Shown here piece after piece: positions 52,984 through 63,355 of a stretch of 64,000 nt of DNA. Source of the stretch: Owenweeksia sp. (GTDB lineage Bacteria; Bacteroidota; Bacteroidia; Flavobacteriales; Schleiferiaceae); NCBI GenBank assembly GCA_002695025.1, contig NZNV01000020.1, positions 229,646 through 293,645 on the forward strand, given 5' to 3'. The position numbers were made by a program, and so were the translations under genes. Numbering within the stretch: position 1 is the first letter of the stretch; each line of letters begins with the position of its first letter. The notes beneath the pieces were generated by a model. It ran no database searches. It saw nothing but the letters and a program-made list of their open reading frames with translations, and was not told where the DNA came from.

Positions 52984-55900
52984 ATGAAAAAAGCCTTTGC
53001 CTCTCTGCTGCCAATGGTGGTAAGCCTTCTTCTTATTTCTTCCTGCGACCGTAAAGCCCAGGTTCCGGCTTTTGATCGCTCCTACCGCGAATACATCAAT
53101 GCGTTTACCAGTGGGGTAATCTCGCGTAAATCCACTATTAAGATCCATTTTGCCCAAAAAGCAAAAGAGCAGCCTACCAAAGAGGTTCTTGAATTTGAGC
53201 CGGAGATAGAAGGTAAGCTGGTGTGGATTGATGATCAGAGCCTTGAATTTATTCCCGATGAGGACCTGGAAAGGGGTGAGGTGTACGTAGGCGAACTGGA
53301 CCTGCAGAGCATCATGGATGTTCCGGATTCATTGAAAACCTTTGAATTCGGCTTTCAGGTACTGAAGCCTGCTTACGAGTGGGGCAGCCTGCAGCTAAAG
53401 GCCACTCCCGAAACCCAGATGAATTATTACGCCCTGGAGGGCAGTGTGCTTAGTGCCGATATGGAAAACCCGGAAGAATTGAAAGGCCTTTTTAAGGCCT
53501 ATAGCAAGGGGAAAGAACTCAGCGTAAAGTGGAGCAACTCCGGGCTGGCCCGTACCTACGATTTCCGTATAGACAGTATTCCGCGTGAAGAGGAGGCCTA
53601 CACCATTGATTTGAAGGTGAATGGCAAAGCAGAAGGCACCAGGAATTTTCCGGATCGTGAAGTAAATATGGCTGCCCTGGGTGAATTCAAATACCTGGGT
53701 TATGATATGTATCCGGGCACCCAAAGGGTAGTGGTACTCAAATTCACCGATCCTATTAAACCCAACCAGGACCTTTCCGGCTATATTACTTTGGAAAGGG
53801 CAGAGAACCTGCGTTTTGAGATTGAGAATACTACTATAAAAGTCTATCCGCCCGAAGAAATTTATGGAAGCCGTACCCTGCGTATTTCTCCTGGAATTAA
53901 GAACATCCTCGATTACAAATTCAGCGAAAGCATTGATGAGAAACTGGCTTTCCGCAACCAAAAACCCCAGGTGGAATTCCTGGGAGAGGGCAACATTATT
54001 CCTACTGGTGATAAGGTATTGGTGCCCTTTAGGGCGATAGCGCTTAATGCGGTGGACGTAAAGGTAATTCGTATTGCACAACGCAACGTACTGCAGTTTT
54101 TGCAGGAGAATGATCTCAACGGAAACAGTGAGTTATACCGTGTAGGTGAGATAGTAGCCGAGAAAAAGATGGATCTCCGGCAGGACGGCAAGCCCACCAC
54201 AGATTGGATCAATTATTCGATAGACCTGGCCCCGCTTATAAAACCTGAACCCGGTGCCATTTATAAGCTGATGATCAGCTTCAATAAAGAGTATAGCACC
54301 TACCCCTGTGATGCCGGGACTGCGCCTGATGATGAGGAGGATGGAGATGGCTGGTACTACGATGATTATTATTACAATGACTATGGGAGCAATGCCTACA
54401 ACCATGGCGACTATTATTTTCCTTACCCCCGTGGTTACCGCTGGGATGAGCGCGATAATCCCTGTCATGTTTCATACTATGTGTCGGATCGTTTTGCCTC
54501 CAAAAGTGTATTGGCCAGCGATTTGGGCCTCATTGCCAAAAAAGGAGATAAGGGGGATATTGACCTTACCGTAAGTGACCTTAAAACCACTGAACCAATC
54601 AGCGGGGTAAGAGTGGAAGCCTATTCGTATCAGCAAAAACCTCTTGGCAGTGCCGAAACCGATGCAAAAGGCTGGGCCACACTAAAGGTGCACCAGCCTG
54701 TTTATTTTCTGGTAGCCACCAAAGCATCCCAAAAGGGTTACCTGAAGCTTCAGGATGGTGAGGCCATCTCACTCAGTAATTTCAAGGTAGAAGGTGAAGA
54801 GGTGAAGAAAGGCTTGAAGGGATTCCTCTACGGGGAACGCGGTGTATGGCGGCCGGGCGACAGCCTGTTTCTCAATTTTATGCTGGAAGATGGGGCCGGA
54901 ACCTTACCGAAAGACCACCCGGTACATTTTGAACTCTTTAACCCCAACGGGGTAATAGTGGATCGCCAGATCAGCAATGATGCCGTAGGGCGTATCTATT
55001 CCTTTACCAGCTATACCGTTCCTGAGGCGCCCACCGGTAATTATAAAGCCCTGGTACGCGTGGGAGATGTGAGTTTTGAAGAGCGTATTCGCATTGAGAC
55101 CGTAAAACCCAACCGCCTGGAAATTGACCTCAATTTTGAAGAAAAGATAGCGGATATATCATCCGGAAACCTGGCTGGTGACCTGCATGTGGAATGGCTC
55201 ACAGGGGTAGAAGCTTCCAACGTAAAAGCCAAGATAGACCTGAAAATTGCCATGGAAGGGAATCCCTTTCCACAGGAGCGTAATTTCCGTTTCCTGGATC
55301 CCGTAAAGCGCTTTAACGTGGAAGAAAAAACCTGGTTTGAAGGCAGCCTGGGACAGGATGGTGACGCCAGCATAATGGAAGAGATCGGTAACTATAGTTC
55401 CGCACCGGGTATGCTGAAAGCCCGCGCTTTGGTCAAGGCCTTTGAAGGTGGCGGTAATTTCAGTACGGAATACTTTGATGTGAAACTTTCACCCTTTAGC
55501 CGCTATGTAGGCATGAAAATGCCGGAACCCAGCCGTGGCCACTTCCTCACCACCGACCAGGAGTATACCCTTCCTGTCCGTACCCTGGATTACCAGGGAA
55601 AACCGGTTAGTGTGCAAAACCTGGAAGTGAAGATCTACAAGGTAGATTGGCATTGGTGGTACGACTCCGGTAACGACTACCTGAAGCGCTATATCGACAA
55701 TGAAGCCGTGCACCTCTACAAAAGCGGGAAGGTGAGTACGCTCAACGGTCGCGGGGAGTATAAATTCAAGGTGGAGTATCCCAACTGGGGCCGCTTTCTC
55801 ATCCGTATTTGTGACGGCAATGGCCATTGCACCGGTGAGTTGACCTATTTCGACTGGCCGGAAGGTACCAGTGGTGACCGTCCCGAACTTTCCGGAGCCA

Positions 55901-58551
55901 CCATGCTGAGCTTTAAACCGGAAAAAGAAGAGTATGCCGTAGGAGAGGAAGTGGTAACCAACATTCCGGTATCCGAAGGTTCGCGGGTGCTGATCACCCT
56001 GGAGAACGGTAGCGGCATCGTGAAAAAAGAATGGGTGCAAGCCCAGGGCAAGGAGCTGACCTACCGATTTAAGGCTGAAGAAAGCATGGCGCCTAATATA
56101 TACCTGAGCGCCTCATTGGTGCAACCGCATCAGCAAACCGTGAATGACCGCCCCATTCGCTTGTTTGGCGTAGTACCCATATCCATTGTAAACGAAAAGA
56201 CCCGGTTACAACCGGAAATTATCACTACTGCTGTTTGGCGACCTGAAACCAAAGTAAAAGTGACCGTGAAGGAGAAGCAAGGTAAAGCTATGAATTACAC
56301 CCTGGCTATAGTGGACGAAGGTTTGCTGAGTCTCACACAATTCAAAACCCCCGATCCATGGCTACACTTCAACGCTAAGGAGGCACTCGGTATCAAAACC
56401 TGGGATGTGTACAAGAATATTTTAGGTGCCTACAGTGGCGCCATGGGGCAGGTTCTGGCTATTGGTGGTGATGAAGCCCTTTCCAAAAAAGGCTTGAACA
56501 ACCAGAACCGCTTTAAACCCATGGTTAGGGTGCTGGGGCCCTTCCAATTGAAAGCCGGGCAGACCATTGAGCATTTGATAAACATCCCTAATTACATCGG
56601 TAAGGCACGTATTATGGTGGTGGCCGAGGCTGGTAGTGATTCCTACGGAAGTACACACAAAACCGTTCCGGTACGCAAACCGCTGATGGTGCTATCTACC
56701 CTGCCACGTGTATTGAGCCCGAAAGAAGATATTACGCTTCCCGTTACGGTTTTTGCCATGGAAGAGCAGGTGAAGAACGTAAACATTAAAGTGGAGGTGA
56801 AAGGTGAAGTGGCAATTGTAGGGGAGAGCAGCCGCTCGGTGAGCTTCAGCAAGACCGGGGAAAAGGTGATCGATTTTAAGCTGAAGACCAACGACAGGAT
56901 TGGCACGGCTCAGGTAAGAGTTACGGCTACCAGTGGTAGTGAAAAGGCCTATGATCAGACCGATCTCAACGTGCGTATTCCCAACGCTCCGGTTACAGAA
57001 ACGCTGGATTTCTTTTTGGATGCCGGAAAGGATACCACTTTGGATTACCTGCCCGTGGGCGTGGATGGTACCAATAGTGTAACCGTGGAGGCCTACGGTA
57101 TGCCGCCCATCAATCTGGATGAGCATCTGAAATATCTTTTCGGTTATCCGCACGGCTGCGCTGAGCAAACCGTTTCACGGGTGTTCCCACTCATCTTTTT
57201 GGATAACATTATGGACCTTTCGGATAATATGAAGGCCACCCGCAGGCAACACCTGAACGTAGCTTTTGATAAGCTATATACGCTACAGGCTGGTAACGGT
57301 GGTTTCCGATACTGGCCAAGTACCGGTAAAATCAACGAATACGTAACGTCCTATGCCGGTCATTTCCTTTTTATGGCCAATGAGAAGGGTTATCCCGTGC
57401 AGGAAGGTGTGTTACTGCGTTGGAAGAACTACCAGCGCTCTACCGCCCGTTCCTGGACTCCCAAGTATTACTCAAACGGAGATTGCCGAAACTGTGACGA
57501 GCAAGCTTACCGCTTGTACACTCTGGCTGAAATAGGAGAGCCCGAAATAGGAGCCATGAACCGTTTGAAAGAAACCTCCCGCGTTCCGGAATACGCCTGG
57601 TGGCATCTGGCGGGAGCTTATGCCAAAGCCGGTCAGAAGGAAGCTGCGCTGGAGGTGATTGCCAGGATCCCGGAGGTCACCAGCTACCGTTATTACCATT
57701 ATTACGTTAGGGATATCACCCTGCTGGCTATACAACTGGAAACCTACCATGAATTGAGACAGCGTCAGAAAGCTGTGGAGACCGGTAAAAAGCTTAGTGA
57801 TCGCCTGGCCGGTAACCACTGGTATTCCACACACTCATTGGCGTATAGCCTGAAGTCCATCATCCGTGTATTTGGTGATTACAACAAAGGCAAAACCCTG
57901 GGCTGGACTTTCAGTAATGGTAGCGTCAGCAAAACCTTTGACAGCCAGGGCCTGGTGCAACAATACGATTACCCAAAAAATAGCGACCGCAGTTTTACCT
58001 ACACCCTGAAAAACACCGGTAACTCTCCGCTCAACTTCAGTATTGTCCGGCATGGTATCCCCATTGAGACTAATCTTCCGCCTGAGCAGAAGAACCTTTC
58101 CATGACGGTAAGTTACTATTACCCGGATGGTAAGGCATTAGACGTTTCACGCTTGCAACAGGGACAGGATTTTACGGCCGAAGTGATCCTATCCCGGCCG
58201 GCCAATGTAGAATACGGTCAGTATGATAATATGGCGCTGATGCAACTTTTCCCCAGCGGTTGGGAGATACTGAACACACGCTTTATAGAGGATGAGAACG
58301 AACAGCAAGTGAGTGATCAAAAAAATGGCCTGAACCTCACCATTCCCGATTACCAGGATATCCGTGACGACCGGGTGTATACCTACTTTGATATGAGCCG
58401 GAACAGCCCTTATCAGAAGGTTCGTTTCAGGATACGTTTAAATGCTACCTATGCCGGGCGCTATTACCTGCCACCGGTGCGGGCTTACGATATGTACGAC
58501 AACGATATTAAAGCACGAAATGAAGGCCGTTGGGTAGAAGTGGTTCGATAA
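52984..58551 (+). CDS. Bacterial alpha-2-macroglobulin lipoprotein (YfhM-like)
   Basis: 1855 residues. The lipobox LLISSC puts the lipidated Cys at 21. MG-type beta-sandwich domains fill most of the length, including the bait-region context GLKGFLYGERGVWRPGD and GVVPISIVNEKTRL. The thioester motif is C1392-A-E-Q1395 within YPHGCAEQT, followed by the alpha/alpha thioester domain (~1400-1660) and a C-terminal receptor-like domain. A low-complexity Asp/Tyr stretch (DDYYYNDYGSNAYNHGDYY) lies at ~455-480. It traps proteases that breach the outer membrane. The PBP1C gene overlaps its end by 22 bp, the classic pairing with cell-wall repair. Confidence 0.96.
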   Translation: MKKAFASLLPMVVSLLLISSCDRKAQVPAFDRSYREYINAFTSGVISRKSTIKIHFAQKAKEQPTKEVLEFEPEIEGKLVWIDDQSLEFIPDEDLERGEVYVGELDLQSIMDVPDSLKTFEFGFQVLKPAYEWGSLQLKATPETQMNYYALEGSVLSADMENPEELKGLFKAYSKGKELSVKWSNSGLARTYDFRIDSIPREEEAYTIDLKVNGKAEGTRNFPDREVNMAALGEFKYLGYDMYPGTQRVVVLKFTDPIKPNQDLSGYITLERAENLRFEIENTTIKVYPPEEIYGSRTLRISPGIKNILDYKFSESIDEKLAFRNQKPQVEFLGEGNIIPTGDKVLVPFRAIALNAVDVKVIRIAQRNVLQFLQENDLNGNSELYRVGEIVAEKKMDLRQDGKPTTDWINYSIDLAPLIKPEPGAIYKLMISFNKEYSTYPCDAGTAPDDEEDGDGWYYDDYYYNDYGSNAYNHGDYYFPYPRGYRWDERDNPCHVSYYVSDRFASKSVLASDLGLIAKKGDKGDIDLTVSDLKTTEPISGVRVEAYSYQQKPLGSAETDAKGWATLKVHQPVYFLVATKASQKGYLKLQDGEAISLSNFKVEGEEVKKGLKGFLYGERGVWRPGDSLFLNFMLEDGAGTLPKDHPVHFELFNPNGVIVDRQISNDAVGRIYSFTSYTVPEAPTGNYKALVRVGDVSFEERIRIETVKPNRLEIDLNFEEKIADISSGNLAGDLHVEWLTGVEASNVKAKIDLKIAMEGNPFPQERNFRFLDPVKRFNVEEKTWFEGSLGQDGDASIMEEIGNYSSAPGMLKARALVKAFEGGGNFSTEYFDVKLSPFSRYVGMKMPEPSRGHFLTTDQEYTLPVRTLDYQGKPVSVQNLEVKIYKVDWHWWYDSGNDYLKRYIDNEAVHLYKSGKVSTLNGRGEYKFKVEYPNWGRFLIRICDGNGHCTGELTYFDWPEGTSGDRPELSGATMLSFKPEKEEYAVGEEVVTNIPVSEGSRVLITLENGSGIVKKEWVQAQGKELTYRFKAEESMAPNIYLSASLVQPHQQTVNDRPIRLFGVVPISIVNEKTRLQPEIITTAVWRPETKVKVTVKEKQGKAMNYTLAIVDEGLLSLTQFKTPDPWLHFNAKEALGIKTWDVYKNILGAYSGAMGQVLAIGGDEALSKKGLNNQNRFKPMVRVLGPFQLKAGQTIEHLINIPNYIGKARIMVVAEAGSDSYGSTHKTVPVRKPLMVLSTLPRVLSPKEDITLPVTVFAMEEQVKNVNIKVEVKGEVAIVGESSRSVSFSKTGEKVIDFKLKTNDRIGTAQVRVTATSGSEKAYDQTDLNVRIPNAPVTETLDFFLDAGKDTTLDYLPVGVDGTNSVTVEAYGMPPINLDEHLKYLFGYPHGCAEQTVSRVFPLIFLDNIMDLSDNMKATRRQHLNVAFDKLYTLQAGNGGFRYWPSTGKINEYVTSYAGHFLFMANEKGYPVQEGVLLRWKNYQRSTARSWTPKYYSNGDCRNCDEQAYRLYTLAEIGEPEIGAMNRLKETSRVPEYAWWHLAGAYAKAGQKEAALEVIARIPEVTSYRYYHYYVRDITLLAIQLETYHELRQRQKAVETGKKLSDRLAGNHWYSTHSLAYSLKSIIRVFGDYNKGKTLGWTFSNGSVSKTFDSQGLVQQYDYPKNSDRSFTYTLKNTGNSPLNFSIVRHGIPIETNLPPEQKNLSMTVSYYYPDGKALDVSRLQQGQDFTAEVILSRPANVEYGQYDNMALMQLFPSGWEILNTRFIEDENEQQVSDQKNGLNLTIPDYQDIRDDRVYTYFDMSRNSPYQKVRFRIRLNATYAGRYYLPPVRAYDMYDNDIKARNEGRWVEVVR

Positions 58552-60863
58552 GAAGGAAGAGGAGGCGCAGGATCATTGGTTTGGTGATCCTGGCGCTGCT
58601 TATTGTCTATGCATTTCTTTTACCGGCCCACCTGTTTAACGATCCCTATGCCACGGTGGTGCTGGATGAAGAAGGTCGTTTACTGGGCGCCCGCATTGCC
58701 GAAGATGAACAATGGCGCTTTCCGCCACCGGATAGCATACCGGAAAAATTCAGTGCCTGTATCCGCACCTTTGAAGATCGCTATTTTTATTACCATCCGG
58801 GTGTAAACCCGGTGTCTCTTTTCAGGGCTTTGTTTTTGAATATCAAGAAAGGGAAGGTGGTTATCGGAGGTAGTACTTTAAGTATGCAAACCATCCGGCT
58901 CAGTCGTAAAAACCCACCCCGTACCGTACTCGAAAAGCTGTATGAGATCATCCTGGCCACACGCCTGGAATGGAGTTACAGCAAAGACGATATCCTGAAT
59001 TTATACGCTTCCCACGCGCCCTTTGGCGGAAATACGGTGGGCATCTCAGCGGCTGCCTGGCGCTATTTTCAGCGGCCGGCTCATCAGCTGAGTTGGGCGG
59101 AGTCAGCCACATTAGCCGTATTGCCCAATGCTCCTGGACTCATCCATACCGGTAAGAACCGGGAATTACTCCGGGAAAAACGGGACCACCTGCTGGCGCA
59201 GCTCCGCAATGAGGAGATCATCAGTGAACAGGATTACCGCTTGTCTCTTTTGGAGCCCATCCCGGAACATCCCGCTGAATTAACCAATGGAGCCTTGCAC
59301 CTTACGGCTTTAATGCACCAGCAAAGGCCCGGAAAATGGTCGCAAACCACCATTTCCTCCACCTGGCAGGAGGAAGCTAACCGTATTCTGCAAAGCTACC
59401 AGGAACGTTATGCGGCCAACGGGGTGTTCAACGGTGCCGTACTAGTGGCCGAAGTAGCTACCGGAGAAGTAAAAGCTTATGTGGGCAATTACCGGAAGGG
59501 TTTCGGGGAGCATGGCATTTTCAACGACCTGCTGCAAACACCCCGCAGTTCCGGCAGTATTCTGAAGCCTTTCCTGTACAATGCCATGCTGAGCGAAGGT
59601 TTGTTATACCCCCGGGAGTTGGTGAAAGATGTGCCTACCATTATTGCCGGCTTTAAACCCGAAAACTTTGTACAGCGCTACGATGGAGCCGTTCCGGCTG
59701 ATGAAGCGCTTTGGCGCTCTTTGAACATCCCGGCTGTACTGATGCTGCGGGACTATGGCATTGAAAAATTCCGCAACCACCTGAAGGAAAGTGGGTTTAC
59801 CACCATCACCCGCTCTGCGGATAATTACGGCTTGTCCCTGATCCTGGGTGGAGCAGAAGTGACCGCCTGGGAGCTGGCCGGTGCGTATCAACGTATGGCG
59901 CAACGGCTTCGTCATTTTGATGAAGATAATATCCATGAATACCCGGCCTTACATCTTATCCGGAATGAACCAATCTATTCACCGGCTCTGCGCACCAATG
60001 CCGGAGCCATTTATACCACTTTTGAGGCTTTACAGAAAGTAAACCGCCCCGATTCGGAAATGGGCTGGCAGTACTTCCGCAAGGCGAACATTGCCTGGAA
60101 GACCGGCACCAGCTTCGGACACCGAGATGCCTGGGCTGTGGGGATCACACCTACCCATATTGCCGTGGTATGGATTGGCAATGCCGATGGTGAAGGGCGC
60201 CCGGGTCTGGTGGGTGCCGAATCGGCCGGTCCGGTGCTCTTTGACCTGTTAAACCAGTTGCCCCAAAGCCACGGATTTCCGGAACCGCATACGGAAATGA
60301 AGGAAGCGTATGTATGCCCGCAAAGTGGATTGCCGGTATCGCGCTACTGCCCGGAGGTGGATACGATCTATGTGCCATTGCATAAGAAGGCAAAAGCCCC
60401 GTGCCCCTATCACCAGCAGGTGTTTACGGATGTGGAAGGCCGTTACCGCCTGCATCGTAACTGTGCGGAAGGTGAAGAGATGTTGACCCGGTCGTATTTT
60501 GTATTGCCTCCGGTAATGGCGTGGTATTATGCGCAGCAACACGCGGATTACGGAGGGCTTCCGGACTGGCGCCCGGGCTGCGATCCCAACGCAGGGAATA
60601 GCATGCAGATGATCTATCCTGAAAAAGGCGGAACGGTATTTCTGCCGCGTGAACTGGACGGATCGCAGCACCGCCTCATCCTGGAGGTGGCCCACCAGCA
60701 ACCCCATAAAAAACTGTACTGGCACCTGAACGGTGAATACCTCGGCCATACCGAGGATTTTCATCAAAAACCGCTGCTGGTGGAACCGGGCGCCTATAGA
60801 CTATTGATCGAAGATGAAGATGGGCAAACGCTACGCACATCTTTTAAGGTGGTGGGAAGGTGA
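58530..60863 (+). CDS. pbpC: Penicillin-binding protein 1C
   Basis: 777 residues from a TTG at 58530; no in-frame ATG exists before the first conserved motif, and the basic stretch followed by a membrane helix (~14-33) supports this start, although a slightly later GTG is possible. The GT51 glycosyltransferase has EDRYFYYHPGVN and GGSTLSMQTIRL. The transpeptidase has S343 in SILKP, the SxxK motif, and KTGTSFG. The C-terminal PBP1C-specific domain (~690-777) ends the protein. It polymerises and cross-links peptidoglycan in repair together with the macroglobulin. The 22-bp overlap implies coupled translation. Confidence 0.94.
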   Translation: MGRSGSIRRKRRRRIIGLVILALLIVYAFLLPAHLFNDPYATVVLDEEGRLLGARIAEDEQWRFPPPDSIPEKFSACIRTFEDRYFYYHPGVNPVSLFRALFLNIKKGKVVIGGSTLSMQTIRLSRKNPPRTVLEKLYEIILATRLEWSYSKDDILNLYASHAPFGGNTVGISAAAWRYFQRPAHQLSWAESATLAVLPNAPGLIHTGKNRELLREKRDHLLAQLRNEEIISEQDYRLSLLEPIPEHPAELTNGALHLTALMHQQRPGKWSQTTISSTWQEEANRILQSYQERYAANGVFNGAVLVAEVATGEVKAYVGNYRKGFGEHGIFNDLLQTPRSSGSILKPFLYNAMLSEGLLYPRELVKDVPTIIAGFKPENFVQRYDGAVPADEALWRSLNIPAVLMLRDYGIEKFRNHLKESGFTTITRSADNYGLSLILGGAEVTAWELAGAYQRMAQRLRHFDEDNIHEYPALHLIRNEPIYSPALRTNAGAIYTTFEALQKVNRPDSEMGWQYFRKANIAWKTGTSFGHRDAWAVGITPTHIAVVWIGNADGEGRPGLVGAESAGPVLFDLLNQLPQSHGFPEPHTEMKEAYVCPQSGLPVSRYCPEVDTIYVPLHKKAKAPCPYHQQVFTDVEGRYRLHRNCAEGEEMLTRSYFVLPPVMAWYYAQQHADYGGLPDWRPGCDPNAGNSMQMIYPEKGGTVFLPRELDGSQHRLILEVAHQQPHKKLYWHLNGEYLGHTEDFHQKPLLVEPGAYRLLIEDEDGQTLRTSFKVVGR

Positions 60864-60865
60864 GG

Positions 60866-60907
60866 CTTCGATACACCCCGAAGCGGGTTCGGGGCACTCA
60901 GCCTGAC
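60866..60907 (+). repeat. REP-like repeat, copy 1
   Basis: It starts CTTCGATAC, contains the internal hairpin CCCCGAA/TTCGGGG, and ends CTCAGCCTGAC. It lies just after the PBP1C stop. Copy 2 is the same family in inverse orientation 13 bp away. Confidence 0.7.
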
Positions 60908-60919
60908 AGCTTTTATTAG

Positions 60920-60978
60920 GTCATCCTGAGTTTCCGTCCCGATCCCGAGTACTCGGGACGGGAGCGGAAGTATCGAAG
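60920..60978 (-). repeat. REP-like repeat, copy 2 (inverse)
   Basis: Read on the minus strand it starts CTTCGATAC and ends CTCAGGATGAC. The centre holds the perfect palindrome CCCGAGTACTCGGG (60944-60957) within a longer GTCCCGA-rich stem. With copy 1 it forms an inverted pair between two convergent genes and may act as a terminator. Confidence 0.7.
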
Positions 60979-60991
60979 GGTGGCCATGAAA

Positions 60992-61918
60992 TTACAAGAT
61001 TACCAACCGCTTTTGGATGATCCCCTCTGCGGTGTGGATCATCAGAAGATATACGCCTGTACTTTGACGTGAATCCAGCTCCAGGAAAGACTGTTCGTCA
61101 AACCTTTTCCAGTAGACTTCCCGGCCCGAAAGGTCAAAAATGGAAACCGTCCCGCTTTCAGGAGATGGAAAATCTATGTAGAGTGTGCCGTGGGTTGGGG
61201 TGGGATATATGTCAATTTTACCTGGCCCGAAAACAGGATTCACATTCGTTGTTTTGTTCTCGATACAACGTATACAGCTTCCGCAGTTACCTACCGCCAC
61301 ACCTGTTTCTACTAAGGAACTGGCATGAGAGAGCCGGATATGGTATCCTCTGGCAAAACCTCCCGTTCCAAATGGGGTGCTGGTCCAGAAAAAAGCAATC
61401 TCCCGGAGGCCGCTATACATTTGAGGATTGGCCCTGAAACCGTTCCCACGGGTATTAAACCCGGAGCTATTCGTAACCGAACTATCCGTGCTTTTCCAAT
61501 GTACCGTTCCGCTTTCTTTGAGCAGGTTTCCGGCCGTACTGTCGCCCCCTAGAAAAGTGATTAGCGCATCCCATTCTTCTATACCGGGCACATGCCAGCC
61601 AGCCGGACAGATATTGCGGTTATCCACGGCTGCATACCAGCTGTACAAGCGACCGTAAGCGGGCACCAGGCTCTGATCATCATTATAAGCCCATTGGTAA
61701 ATAGCATTGCTGTCATTGTGAGTGGCACCCAGCTGGGTACCAATAGTGTCTCCATTGGAAAAACGGCTGGTCCGGAGATTTTCAGCCATCCAGGTTTGGG
61801 AGCCGATGGTAACCGTAGAATATACATTGCCGTCAATGTCGGTGACGGTTTGCGCACGAATGGTAAAACCAAGCAAGAGGTAAAAACACGTCAGGTAAAG
61901 TTCTTTGGTTGATGTCAT
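60992..61918 (-). CDS. FISUMP-domain secreted protein with T9SS C-terminal tail
   Basis: 308 residues with a signal peptide (~1-22, ending TIRAQ). The FISUMP domain (~25-215) has DIDGNVYSTVTIGSQTWMAE, YSWYAAVDNRNICPAGWHVP and FWTSTPFGTGG with a late RCIEN. The last ~75 residues are a type A T9SS sorting tail: IDIYPTPTHGTLYID, VSIFDLSGREV, STGVYLLMIHTAEG, QKRLVIL. It should cross the outer membrane by type IX secretion and be anchored or released. The FISUMP function is unknown; such proteins are often numerous and surface exposed. Confidence 0.92.
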   Translation of the reverse strand: MTSTKELYLTCFYLLLGFTIRAQTVTDIDGNVYSTVTIGSQTWMAENLRTSRFSNGDTIGTQLGATHNDSNAIYQWAYNDDQSLVPAYGRLYSWYAAVDNRNICPAGWHVPGIEEWDALITFLGGDSTAGNLLKESGTVHWKSTDSSVTNSSGFNTRGNGFRANPQMYSGLREIAFFWTSTPFGTGGFARGYHIRLSHASSLVETGVAVGNCGSCIRCIENKTTNVNPVFGPGKIDIYPTPTHGTLYIDFPSPESGTVSIFDLSGREVYWKRFDEQSFLELDSRQSTGVYLLMIHTAEGIIQKRLVIL

Positions 61919-62128
61919 GGTTTAATGAAGACCGTTCCGGTAAAGATAGGTTGCTTTAAACAGTATATATCATCGTGACTTTTCGACCTCCTTCCATCTC
62001 CGTAAAAAACAAGGAAGATATTCCACAGCAGAAGCCCGGAAGATGAGTGTAGCGAACGGCTTGGGCTTCGATGGGAATAATTGACGTTGTTTTTGAGGAT
62101 AGGGAAGGCAGTCTAGACTTTTCTTTGC

Positions 62129-62159
62129 TTCTTTCTTTTGGGCGATGCAAAAGAAAGAA
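62129..62159. repeat. Inverted repeat TTCTTTCTTTTG / CAAAAGAAAGAA
   Basis: A perfect 12-bp stem with the 7-nt loop GGCGATG. The pyrimidine/purine arms look like an intergenic repeat and not a classical terminator; function unknown. Confidence 0.6.
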
Positions 62160-62244
62160 TGAATAAACCGGGCGTAGTCTTTTACAATGATCTCCTGATT
62201 CTTAGCTTCAACGATGGAGCAGCTTGATACCATGCTTACATATT

Positions 62245-62301
62245 CTTGTCGCTCTTCGACTAAGCCTGTCCTGAATCTGTTGAAGGGCTCAGAGTGACAA
62301 G
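62245..62301 (+). repeat. REP-like repeat, copy 3
   Basis: It is bounded by CTTGTC and GACAAG, contains CTTCGAC and GGGCTCAGAGTGAC, and so matches the ends of copies 1 and 2 with a different centre. Confidence 0.6.
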
Positions 62302-62363
62302 AAGGAAAAGCTCCTTTAAAACCTCATATTTCCTAATTTCGTTACTCCAAAAAAGAAACACCC

Positions 62364-63353
62364 ATGCTGTGCATTGATAATACCAGTACCGAACCCTACT
62401 TTAACCAGGCGACTGAAGAGTACCTGCTGAAGAACAAAATGCAGGACGTTTTTATGCTGTGGCGTAACAACAACGCCATTATTGTGGGGAAACACCAGAA
62501 CACCCTGGCCGAGATCAATGCGGAATATGTGAAAGAGCGCGAGATCAAGGTAGTGCGCAGGCTCACGGGTGGGGGAGCGGTCTTCCACGATATGGGCAAC
62601 CTGAACTTTACCTTTATCATGGGTTTTAACAACCAGCCGGATAAACTGGATTTTCAGAAGTACACCGAACCCATTATTGAAGTATTGCAAAAGCTGGACA
62701 TCAACGCGGAGTTTACCGGACGTAATGATTTGCTCATTGAAGGTTTGAAATTCTCCGGTAATGCCGAGCATATTGATCATAAGAACAAGCGCGTGTTACA
62801 CCACGGTACCTTGCTCTTTGCTTCGGAGATCAAGGATATTTCCGATGCCCTGAAGGTAAACCCCCTGAAGTATCAGGGCAAGGCCCGCCAGAGTGTGCGT
62901 AGCCGCGTCACCAATATCTCATCCCACCTCAAACAGGAACTTACCGCTGAGGAGTTCCGCAAAATGGTGATGGACCACATTGTGGAGCGTTACCCGGACG
63001 CCACGCCTTATGAATTCTCCGCAGAAGATAAACTCCAGATCCAGAAGATAGCCGATGAAAAGTACAGCCAGTGGCAATGGAACTTTGGTTATTCACCCAA
63101 ATACGGTTTAAAGAAGGGTATTAAAGCCGAAGGTGGCCACGTGGAAGTACACCTGAATGTGGACAAAGGGTTGATCGAGGACGTAAAGATCTACGGGGAC
63201 TTTTTTGTGCACCGCGACATTGAACCCGTGGAGCAGGCGCTGGTAGGGAAGGAGCATCGCCACGAAGTAGTGCTGGAAACCCTGAGGGCCATTGAAAGCA
63301 GCAAATACTTCAGCAACATCACGGAGGAGGAACTGACGGAGGCGTTTTTTTGA
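62364..63353 (+). CDS. lplA: Lipoate-protein ligase A
   Basis: 329 residues. The ligase domain (~1-240) has FMLWRNNNAIIVGKHQNT, the lipoate-binding RRLTGGGAVFHD, GNLNFTFI, and SVRSRVTNISSHL. The C-terminal accessory domain (~245-329) is present, so it can both activate lipoate with ATP and transfer lipoyl-AMP to the E2 and H proteins of 2-oxoacid dehydrogenases and glycine cleavage. It is complete and has no metabolic neighbours here. Confidence 0.95.
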   Translation: MLCIDNTSTEPYFNQATEEYLLKNKMQDVFMLWRNNNAIIVGKHQNTLAEINAEYVKEREIKVVRRLTGGGAVFHDMGNLNFTFIMGFNNQPDKLDFQKYTEPIIEVLQKLDINAEFTGRNDLLIEGLKFSGNAEHIDHKNKRVLHHGTLLFASEIKDISDALKVNPLKYQGKARQSVRSRVTNISSHLKQELTAEEFRKMVMDHIVERYPDATPYEFSAEDKLQIQKIADEKYSQWQWNFGYSPKYGLKKGIKAEGGHVEVHLNVDKGLIEDVKIYGDFFVHRDIEPVEQALVGKEHRHEVVLETLRAIESSKYFSNITEEELTEAFF

Positions 63354-63355
63354 TT

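Larger units (their letters stand above)
61919..62363. other. 445-bp gap with repeats, no gene
   Basis: No credible coding frame. It holds a possible leftward -7 box (TATCTTTA on the minus strand, 61941-61948) for the FISUMP gene, a 12-bp inverted repeat TTCTTTCTTTTG/CAAAAGAAAGAA (62129-62159), REP-like copy 3, and a weak -7-like TAATTTCG (62334-62341) before lplA. Confidence 0.6.
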
